From Cryptomeria japonica (taxonomy: Eukaryota > Streptophyta > Pinopsida > Cupressales > Cupressaceae): a stretch of DNA of 64,000 nt. Location of the stretch: assembly GCF_030272615.1 (NCBI RefSeq), contig NC_081415.1, positions 374,371,392 through 374,435,391 on the forward strand, read 5' to 3'. The notes beneath the pieces are model-generated. The model worked only from the letters and a program-made list of their open reading frames with translations, was not told the DNA's origin and searched no databases. The position numbers were made by a program, and so were the translations under genes. Shown here one piece after another: positions 56,271-64,000 of this stretch. Numbering within the stretch: position 1 is the stretch's first letter; each line of letters opens with the position of its first letter.

Positions 56271-57788
56271 TGTTGGCCTTATAACAGACAAGGAGAGATT
56301 GTTGGCATTTCAATAAGGATATTGAGAAGGTTGTTGATGATTATGGATATAACTGATTAAGCATGTTTACTGCCTTAATATTATTATTTTGTCATTGATG
56401 TCAAGAAATTGATTTTCTAATTCAGTATGATGTTGCCATATCTTGAGAAGTGTGATTTGATGAGTATAAAGATGTTGGTAAAAGACACAAAAAGAATATG
56501 ATGAATAAGGGGAGGAATAAGTAATTCAATGCACAACTATTACCAAGTTAGACAATGATGAGATCATGATGTTTAGATTGTTTTGATATCATACATATGT
56601 TATTGATTGTAAGTTTAATACTATACTATGTTACCGAGCAAGGAACCTAGTCGGTAAACCCTAAGGAACCTAGGTGGTAAACCCTAAGGTTATCGCTATC
56701 GGTTAATGAAGGCGGTATGTCTACTGAGTGAAGTTTAGTATTTACTGAGTTGCAACCGAGTAATAACAGAATGCATTGAATGAATAAAAACATTATTTAA
56801 TGAAGGAAGCTAATGAGCTGGCTATGATTAAATTATTGGTATGTCGTGAATGAAGTTTGTTAAAGAATCTATAGCAAAGGAAAATCGGCAAGAAGATCTA
56901 CAGCTCAGATTGAACCGCTATACCCTAGCACAAATTCCAAGAAATGTAAGTAAGTTCCAAGGTGGGGTAAAATGTTTTTCAGATCGAAGGATACATTGAA
57001 CCTGGTCAAAGTTTGAAGATCTGATGGCTGTGATTGATCATGGGAAATGTGATCAAGGAGATTAAGCGGTTGGCGAATTGTTTATAAATAAGGAACTGTT
57101 GATAAACAATGTATGCAGGCAAGTGTATGCATAGGGATGCTACATAGTGATTACCGAGCACATAAGATGGAAGACCTATTTGAATAACAGAGTATAGAGC
57201 CCAACAGATGGACAAGATAAGTCCTATATTGTATTGAGCAAATAAGAATCTACTTTAGCATTTTAGATGTGAAGTTGCAGATAGGTTTTTATTACTATTA
57301 TTTTGTAAAGTGACAGAAAATCTCTTAACTGAGTGGACTTAACAATCTTATTTGTAAAACCCTCTAGCAAGGTGACATTCTGATTGAGTGTTTGAAATCC
57401 TTTAACAAGGTCACTTCTAACAAGGTGAAGATCCTAATAGATGTGAGGGAAATCCCTTAACCAGGTCACATCTAGCAATGTGTTTGTAATCTTTAATAGG
57501 ATTTGCTTTTAACCAAGCATACTCTAGAAGAGTATATTTCTTAGTGGGTCTGAAATCCCATAGTGGTTTTTCCCTATTTGGGTTTCCACGTTAAATCTGG
57601 TGCTATGAGTGTTATGTTGTTTATATGCTTTTGAGTTTGCATGTTTAGCAGTTTTGGTTATATTATTGAAGTATATGTTACCGAGGTTGAATCTGATGTT
57701 TTTATAGAAGATTAATTTTGTATGATTCACCCCCCCTCTCATCTTATTATCTTGGCATCTGCACTTAACATTAAGTATCAGAACTATA
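56271..57788 (+). repeat. Element C 5' LTR
   Basis: Starts TGTTGGCCTTATAACAG; a second LTR-like start (GGAGAGATTGTTGGCATTTC) lies 29 bp in. It has a 23-bp tandem duplication (56642-56664 and 56665-56687) absent from the 3' LTR, repeated CTCTAGCAAGGT/TTTAACAAGGT-like units at 57360-57480, the stem-loop at 57563-57589 and GATTCACCCCCCCTCTCATC near the end. The terminal CA is mutated (ACTATA). Confidence 0.92.
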
Positions 57789-57791
57789 AAT

Positions 57792-57803
57792 TGGTATCAG
57801 AGC
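57792..57803 (+). promoter_or_regulatory. Element C primer-binding site (initiator tRNA-Met)
   Basis: Perfect TGGTATCAGAGC three bases after the LTR end. Confidence 0.95.
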
Positions 57804-57854
57804 CTTGGACTCCGGAAGAAAAAATTTAAAGGTACTTGAGGAAAAGATCCAAAT

Positions 57855-58740
57855 ATGTATAAGACGGATGCACCGAAGCTAAACAAGTCAAGTTTCTCTA
57901 CATGGCAGAAAAGGATGAAGATGCTCCTATTAGGAGTTGGAGAATATGTTGTATATTATTTGGAGAATAATTTCACCGCACCGAGCACCTATCCATTGAC
58001 AATGGAAGAGATAAAGGAAAAGCAAGAACATATTCAAGAAATGATTGAAATAGCATCTGCATTGACTGATTCAGAGTTTAATGATCTAGAAGGCTGCAAT
58101 GATGCAAAGGCAATGTGGGACAAGCTCATATCTGTGTATGGTGGAGATGAACATGTTCAAATAGCAAAAGTGGATAGTCTAAGAGGACAACTTGAATCTA
58201 TGAGGATGAATGAAGGTGAGAACATAACCCAGTACAGTACAAGACTAAAGGAGATTGTCAATCAAATCAAAGGAGCAGGTGGAACTATTGAAGAAAAGGA
58301 TATAACAAGTAAGTTGTTAAGAACCCTTCTACCGGCTTATGCAATCCGAGTCTCTGCAATCAATGAATTGAGGTCTGTACCCAATATGCTAGTTTCTTTA
58401 GATGCTACTATTGGTAAGCTACATGCATTTGAGTTAAGTAACTTTGATAACAGTGGGTCATTAGTAAATAAAGTTGAATCTGCATTTAGTTCTTTTCATA
58501 TTGGTGAATCTGATGACTACAATAATAGAATGAGTAAGTACACTAAAGGGGATCACAGTGGAGCAAGTGAAATATTTCGCAAGAACATGAAGTACACAAA
58601 CTGTATGAGGAAATCAGAAAGCAAGAAGAGTTTGAAGCACTTTTAGCCAAAAGGCTAGCGAGAGGCAAAGGTAAGTATAAAGGAAAACTACCTTTGAAAT
58701 GTTTCAATTGTGATAAGATAGGACATATGGCTTCTAACTA
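57855..58740 (+). pseudogene. Element C gag
   Basis: The ATG at 57855 opens MYKTDAPKLNKSSFSTWQKR, followed by the copia gag domain: SALTDSEFNDLEGC, DAKAMWDKLISVYGG, VDSLRGQLESMRMNEGENI, YSTRLKEIVNQIKGAGG, KLLRTLLPAYAIRVSAINEL. A one-base frame change near 58600 separates the original 263-codon frame from EEFEALLAKRLARGKGKYKG and the single knuckle CFNCDKIGHMASNY at 58697, whose last Cys is Tyr. Without the shift, gag and protease would be in one frame. Unlike elements A, B and E there is no long coiled coil. Confidence 0.9.
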
Positions 58741-59224
58741 TCCTGACAAAGATTCTACTAAAAAGAGAGATTACCGAGATGATAGACAGAAAGATAATCA
58801 TTACAGAGGACACCGAGACTTCAGAAGAAGAGATAGAAAGTCATGCTTAATAGTCGATGAGGAATCCAATGATGATAAATTAGATGAAACTGATACAGAG
58901 GAAGTAGTTTATGTGGCTATCAAAGATGGATCAGATGAAGAAAGGTATGAAGAAAAATCCCTAATATCTCACATAAATACTTATGATTCTTGGATCATAG
59001 ATAGTGGATGCTCACATCACATGACAGGTGATAAACACAAGTTTGTTATGTTAGAAGACTATGATGGAGGCTATTTAAGATTTGGTAATGATGCACCATG
59101 TCCGGTAAAAGCTAAAGGATCCATAACACTTCTTGACAATGCAAAGTGTAATGATGTTTATTGGGTTGAAGGTTTGAAATATAATTTGTTGAGTGTAGCA
59201 CAGCTAAATAATACAGGATACTGA
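58741..59224 (+). CDS. Element C aspartic protease region
   Basis: Open from the zinc knuckle to the stop at 59222. A charged linker (RDYRDDRQKDNHYRGHRDFR, then DEESNDDKLDETDTEEV) leads to SWIIDSGCSHHMTGDKHKF, the protease active site (Asp-Ser-Gly) at about 58987. FVMLEDYDGGYLRFGNDAP and DVYWVEGLKYNLLSVAQLNN follow. The active-site residues are intact. The TGA at 59222 and TAG at 59234 cut it off from integrase. Confidence 0.87.
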
Positions 59225-60474
59225 ATAGAATTTTAGAAAGGAATTGTCAAAGTCCATGACAAGAATGGAAAGTTAGCTGCTACCGGGACACAAACAAAAG
59301 GTAACACATTTCACCTTGACTCAACTCAGAATAAATGTTTGTATGCAAAGATAGATGATATGTGGTTATGGCATAAAAGGTTTTGTCATGTAAATTTTGA
59401 TAATCTGATCAAAATAAGTAAGAAGCACTGAGTAAGAGGTCTACCGAGTCTTGAAAAACCTGAGAATGCTATGTGCCGAGGATGCTAGATGGGTAAAATG
59501 ACAAGATCAAGATTTACAAGTAAGTCTTACACTTCTAAGGGAATTTTAGATCTTGTGCACACTGATCTTTGTGGTCCTATGAAAGTTCAAAGTTATTATG
59601 GTGATAAATATTTCATATTATTTGTGGATGATTACTCAAGGATGATGTCAGTTATGTTTTTAAAAGAAAAATCAGAAGCTTTTCAAATGTTTAAATGGTA
59701 CAAGGCAAGAGTTGAAAATGAAACAGGAAGACAACTGAAATGTCTTAGTCAGATAGAGGAGGAGAGTTCACATCTGATGAGTTCAACTTATTCTGCAATG
59801 ATCATGGTATAGAAAGACAAGTCTCTGCACTGAGAACTCCACAACAAAATGGAATTGCTGAGAGAAGAAATAGATCTATTGTGGATTGTGCCAGAACCTT
59901 GATGATTGAAAAGAAAGTGCCACAAACATTTTGGAGAAAAGCAATAAGCACAACAGTTTACACCCTGAACCAAGTACAACTAAAGAAAGGAACTTTGAAG
60001 ACACCATATGAAATATGGTATGACAAGAAACCTAATGTAAGTTATTTAAAAATCTTTGGGAGTAGATGCTATATACACAAAGATGATAGAAATGGCAAGT
60101 TTGATCAGAAAAGTGAAGAAGGAACATTTCTTGGTTATTCTTCTAGAAGTAAAGCATTTAAATGTCTGATCAAATCATCTAACAAAATAGTAGAAAGTGC
60201 AAATGTGAAAATTGATGAATTTGCGGAAAGAAATGATGAAGGGAATTCCAAAGAACCAGAAGATTATGATGAATTTGTCTATGTTCAACCGACAAGTCCT
60301 ACTGAGAAAACTGTAGAAGGAAATGAGGAAAATATTCAGTTACCGAGTGATGAAGAAGATCATACAGAGACTACAGAGCTTGTATTAGCCAAGTATGTCA
60401 GAAGACATCATGCATCAAGTCAGATTGTAGGAGATAAGGATGATATAGTAATGACAAGGAACAAACTGAGATAG
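59225..60474 (+). pseudogene. Element C integrase
   Basis: GAG-pre-integrase LWHKRFCHVNFDNLIKISKK, CRGC zinc pair, VHTDLCGPMKVQSYYGDKYF (first Asp). Near 59745 one base is missing, so the second-Asp motif and EFTSDEF fall out of frame. APRTP-like LRTPQQNGIAERRNRS carries the Glu. From 59881 the frame is open: TLMIEKKVPQTFWRKAI, TPYEIWYDKKPNVSYLKIFG, KSEEGTFLGYSSRSKAFK and an acidic linker to RT. All three catalytic residues are present at DNA level; frameshift and stops disable it. Confidence 0.9.
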
Positions 60475-61346
60475 AACACATGTCTGATATCTAAATTTGA
60501 ACCGAGAATAGTGAAAGAGGCATTTAACAGTGAAGATTGGATAAATGCTATGACAAAAGAGATTGATCAATTCAAGGAGAATGACACATGGACATTGGTC
60601 CCAAGACCGAAGGACAAAAATATAATTGGTACAAGCTGAATGAAAAAGGTGAGGTCATTCGAAATAAAGCAAGACTAGTTTGCAAAGGTTATGCTCAAGA
60701 AGAAGGAATTGATTATGGTGAGACTTTTGCACCTATGGCAAGACTTGAAGGAGTAAGAACATTGTTGGCATATGCTGCTTACAATAATTTCAAGGTATAT
60801 CAAATGGATGTCAAATCTACATTTCTGAATGGTATATTAGAAGAAGTTTTTATTGAACAACCTAAAGGATTTGTTGAAGACAAGAATAAAGATCAGGTAT
60901 GTAAATTGAACAAAGCTTTATATGGTTTGAAACAAGCACCTAGAGCATGGTATGAAAGATTGCACTCTTATTTGATCAAGATTGGTTTTATAAGGACAAG
61001 TGAAAACAATAATATGTACATGAAGAATGATGAAAATGGAATACTGATCTCAGCCATATTTGTTGATGATATTATCTTTTGTGGAAATGACTCTTTATGC
61101 AAGAACTTTGGAAATGAAATGAGAAAAGAATTTGAGATGTCATTAATCGGTGAGATAAAGTATTTTATAGGTTTACAAATACTGCAAATGAAAGATGATA
61201 TTTTCATTACTCAATCCAAGTACATAAAAGAAATCTTGAAGAAATTTGGAATGGAGGACTCAAAACCAGTAAGTACTCCTATGACTACCAACTGTAAACT
61301 ATCAAAGAATGATGAATTTGCATCTATTGATGAGACACTTTACTGA
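60475..61346 (+). pseudogene. Element C reverse transcriptase
   Basis: [18 protein letters not shown], then a small deletion (the usual KWVYRN is missing, near 60630). [60 protein letters not shown] (first catalytic Asp), [19 protein letters not shown] and [15 protein letters not shown] follow. The FVDD box (Phe in place of the usual Tyr) carries the two catalytic Asp. Then [18 protein letters not shown] and [19 protein letters not shown] at 61344 separates it from YMIGKLQYVVHSRPDI and RNase H. Confidence 0.92.
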
Positions 61347-62012
61347 TACATGATTGGAAAGTTGCAATATGTTGTTCATAGCAGGCCAGACATAGCACAT
61401 GTAGTAGGTATAGTTGCAAGATTCTCTGCAGATCCTAAGGAAACACACATGACAACAATCAAGAGAATTTTCAGATACTTGAAAGGCACTGAGGATTATG
61501 GCTTAGTATATCAGAAAGGAAATGACTTTGATTTAAAAGTTTATACTGATGCTGATTGGGCAGGCAACATTGATGACAAGAAAAGAACAAGTGGAGGAGC
61601 TTTCTTTTTAGGAGAAAGACTAGTGAGTTGGCTTAGCAAGAAACAAGGATGTGTTTCACAGTCAATAGTAGAAGCTGAATACGTTGCTGCAGCATTGAAT
61701 TGTACCAACATAGCACGGATCAAACAACTGTTGGAAGGTATAAATGAGAAAGTTACTGAGCCAGTAACTATATTCTGTGACAATACTAGTGCCATTAACA
61801 TTTCAAAGAATCCTATTATGCACTCTAAGACAAAGAACATCTCTATCAAATATCATTATCTTAGAGAAGAAGCTCAAGAGAAGAAAGTGGTGTTGGAGTG
61901 TGTTAGCACAAAGGAATAAATAGCAGATATCTTCACCAAGCCACTGCCAAGGGACACTTTTGAGTATCTCAGAAGTAAGTTAGGGGTCCTACCCCTATCT
62001 TCTACTCACTGA
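61347..62012 (+). pseudogene. Element C RNase H
   Basis: VYTDADWAGNIDDKKRTSGG (catalytic Asp), FFLGERLVSWLSKKQGCVSQ, SIVEAEYVAAALNCTNIARI (Glu), FCDNTSAINISKNPIMHSKTK (Asp), ISIKYHYLREEAQEKK. After a TAA near 61918 the frame resumes as IADIFTKPLPRDTFEYLRSK and stops at 62012. Apart from that stop it looks intact. Confidence 0.92.
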
Positions 62013-62240
62013 CCGAGTTCAGTGAAAGCATCAATTTGATGACTCTACAAAATAACTTTTAGGAGTTGATGCTGATTTACACACTTTAGGATGTTTTCTA
62101 AAGGTGTGCAAGAAACAATACATGGAACAGGAATTGAAGACATAAATGCTCTGACCAAGACTAAGTTGACACATAACAATAGGAAATCACTTCATACAGG
62201 AAGGAATTATGTTTTAGTTCTCTACTTTTTGGCATTGTTG

Positions 62241-62418
62241 TCAAAGGGGGAGAAGACTGAAGAAAAGGGGAGAAGACTGAAGAAAAGGGGAGAAGACTAA
62301 TGTATGGGGGAGAATTCTGATGATAGGGGGAGAGCATTTTAGCATTTTAGAATCTCATAGCAATCAGAATCAATTAAGTCAAATCAATTGGTTTTTCCAT
62401 CAATGCCAAAGGGGGAGA
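62241..62418 (+). promoter_or_regulatory. Element C cluster of polypurine tracts
   Basis: GTTGTCAAAGGGGGAGAAG is followed by two further copies of a 17-20 bp unit (AGACTGAAGAAAAGGGGAGA), then TATGGGGGAGAATTC and ATAGGGGGAGAGC. The working tract AAAGGGGGAGA lies at 62408-62418, one base before the LTR, preceded by CCATCAATGCC. Confidence 0.88.
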
Positions 62419-62419
62419 T

Positions 62420-63916
62420 TGTTGGCCTTATAATAGACAAGGAGAGATTGTTGGCATTTCAATAAGGATATTGAGAAGGTTGTTGATGATTATGGATATA
62501 ACTGATTAAGGATGTTTACTGTCTTAATATTATTATTTTGTCATTGATGTCAAGAAATTGATTTTCTAATTCAGTATGATGTAGCCATATCTTGAGAAGT
62601 ATGATTTGATGAGTATAAAGATGTTGGTAAAAGACACAGAAAGAATATGATGAATAAGGGGAGGAATAAGTTATTCAATGGGCAACTATTATCGAGTTAG
62701 ACAATGATGAGATCATGATGTTTAGATTATTTTGATATCATAAATATGTTATTGATTGTAAGGTTAATACTATACTATGTTACCTAGCAAGGAACCTAGT
62801 CGGTAAACCCTAAGGTTATCGCTATCAGTTAATGAAGGCGGTATGTCTACCGAGTGAAGTTTAGTATTTATTGAGTTGCAACCGAGTAATAAGAAAATGC
62901 ATTGAATGACTAAAAGAATTATTTAATGAAGGAATCTGATGAGTTGGCTATGATTAAATGATTGGTATGCCGTGAATGAAGTTTGTTAAAGAATCTATGG
63001 CAAAGGAAAATTGGCAGGAAGATCTACAGCTCATATTGAACCGCAATACCCTAGCACAAGTTCCAAGAAATGTATGCAAGTTCCAAGGCAAGGTAAAACA
63101 TTTTTCAGATCGAAGGATACATTGAACCTGGTCAAAGTTTGAAGATCTAATGGCTATGATTGCTCATGGGAAATGTGATCAAGGAAATTAAGTGGTTGGC
63201 AAATTGTTTATAAATAAGGAACTATTGATAAACAATGTATGCAAGCAAGTGTATGCACAGGGATGCTACATAGTGATTACGGAGCACAGTAGCTTGAACA
63301 CCTATTTGAATAACAGAGTATAGAGCCCAACAGATGGACAAGATAAGTCCTATATTGTATTGAGCAAATAAGAATCTGCTTTAGCATTTTAGATGTGAAG
63401 TTGTAGATAAATTTTTATTACTATTATTTTGTAAAGTGACAGAAAATGTCTTAACCGAGTGGACTTAACAGTCTTATTTGTAAAACCCTCTAGCAAGGTG
63501 ACATTCTGATTAAGTGTTTGAAATCCTTTAACAAGGTCACTTCTAACAAGGTGAAGATCCTAACAGATTTGAGGGAAATCCCTTAACCAGGTCACATCTA
63601 GCAATGTGTTTGTAATCTTTAACAAGATTTGCTTTTAACCGAGCATACTCTAGAAGAGTATATTTCTTAGTGGGTCCGAAATCCCATAGTGGTTTTTCCC
63701 TATTTGGGTTTCCATGTTAAATCTGGTGTTATGAGTGTTATGTTGTTTATATGCTTTTGAGTTTGCATGTTTAGCAGTTTTGGTTATATTACTGAAGTAT
63801 ATGTTACCGAGGTTGAATCTGATGTTTTTATAGAAGATTAAGTTTGTATGATTCAGCCCCCCCTCTCATCTTATTAGCTTGACATTTGTACTTAACATTA
63901 AGTATCAGAACTATCA
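62420..63916 (+). repeat. Element C 3' LTR
   Basis: TGTTGGCCTTATAATAG to ACTATCA, 1497 bp. It has one copy of the 23-bp unit duplicated in the 5' LTR; other differences are scattered single bases. Stem-loop at 63689-63715. Confidence 0.93.
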
Positions 63917-63921
63917 AAAAT

Positions 63922-64000
63922 TACCATTGGTTTATTCATGAGATAGTGTATTTTTGCATGGTCAATACGAATAAAGACATACTAACCAATGATATAATAC
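63922..64000 (-). pseudogene. G2 RNase H, upstream part (runs off the window)
   Basis: Minus-strand translation reads FIRIDHAKIHYLMNKPMV, the gypsy RNase H stretch that normally precedes the RWLLLLQEFDF motif found at 56256 on the other side of element C. The rest of G2 (RT, protease, gag, 5' LTR) should lie beyond 64000. Confidence 0.75.

Larger units (their letters stand above)
56271..63916 (+). mobile_element. Element C: near-complete Ty1/copia element inside G2 RNase H
   Basis: LTRs at 56271-57788 (1518 bp) and 62420-63916 (1497 bp), flanked by GAAAT (56266-56270) and AAAAT (63917-63921). Primer site, gag, protease, integrase, RT, RNase H and a purine-tract cluster are all present in order. 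Coding damage is modest: frameshifts near 58600 and 59745, and stops near 59222, 59234, 59430, 59488 and 61344. LTR similarity is the highest of any pair here, so it is probably the latest full-length arrival. In the empty site the G2 frame continues across the duplication, with one stop. Confidence 0.93.

Noticed and set aside
57792..57803. Possible tRNA-Met gene fragments at 9629, 28330 and 57792
   Set aside because: Only the 12-base primer complement is present; no cloverleaf can be drawn, and position next to LTRs explains them.

Overview
The window is repeat-dense, AT-rich plant nuclear DNA with no intact host gene. Large nested LTR retrotransposons, solo LTRs, Ty3 elements with a doubled RNase H, and a plant mobile domain (PMD) reading frame all point to a seed plant with a very large genome. 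A conifer or other gymnosperm is my inference; nothing in the sequence names the species.

Layout. 1-2.9 kb: non-coding, with a degenerate repeat family. 2.93-38.49 kb: a minus-strand Ty3/gypsy element (G1, Tat-like, about 16 kb once insertions are removed). It reads 5' LTR (37.7-38.5 kb), leader, gag (31.7-29.3 kb), protease (23.2 kb), RT (21 kb), RNase H, a second RNase H, and integrase (19.5-18.8 and 8.8-8.2 kb). A broken PMD gene follows on the opposite strand (4.6-6.4 kb), then the 3' LTR (2.9-3.5 kb). Three Ty1/copia-type elements interrupt G1, each with a recognisable 5-bp target-site duplication: A (8797-18789, in integrase), B (23278-29262, between gag and protease) and D (32688-36232, in the leader). 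Element A is itself hit by two solo LTRs (10469-11636 and 15784-17941), so the nest is three deep.

38.5-45.9 kb: minus-strand remnants of large unrecognised proteins and, at 44.2-45.4 kb, about 15 palindromic units of about 34 bp. 45.95-53.86 kb: copia element E (gag, protease, integrase, RT, RNase H; 5' LTR fused to gag by deletion), inserted in another unrecognised minus-strand coding remnant. 54.9-56.3 kb and 63.9-64.0 kb: a second gypsy element (G2) split in its RNase H by copia element C (56271-63916), the most complete element here.

Most notable: A and B, in opposite orientations, are two diverged copies of a copia-type family that has no pol. They keep a coiled-coil/zinc-knuckle ORF1 and carry a second ORF of about 1,100 codons with no function I recognise. 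Other leads are the palindrome array, a tandem stem-loop in the LTRs that appears to covary between families, an inverted repeat bracketing the PPT/LTR junction, and the antisense PMD gene in G1. All coding regions carry stops or frameshifts, so every element looks dead in this copy.
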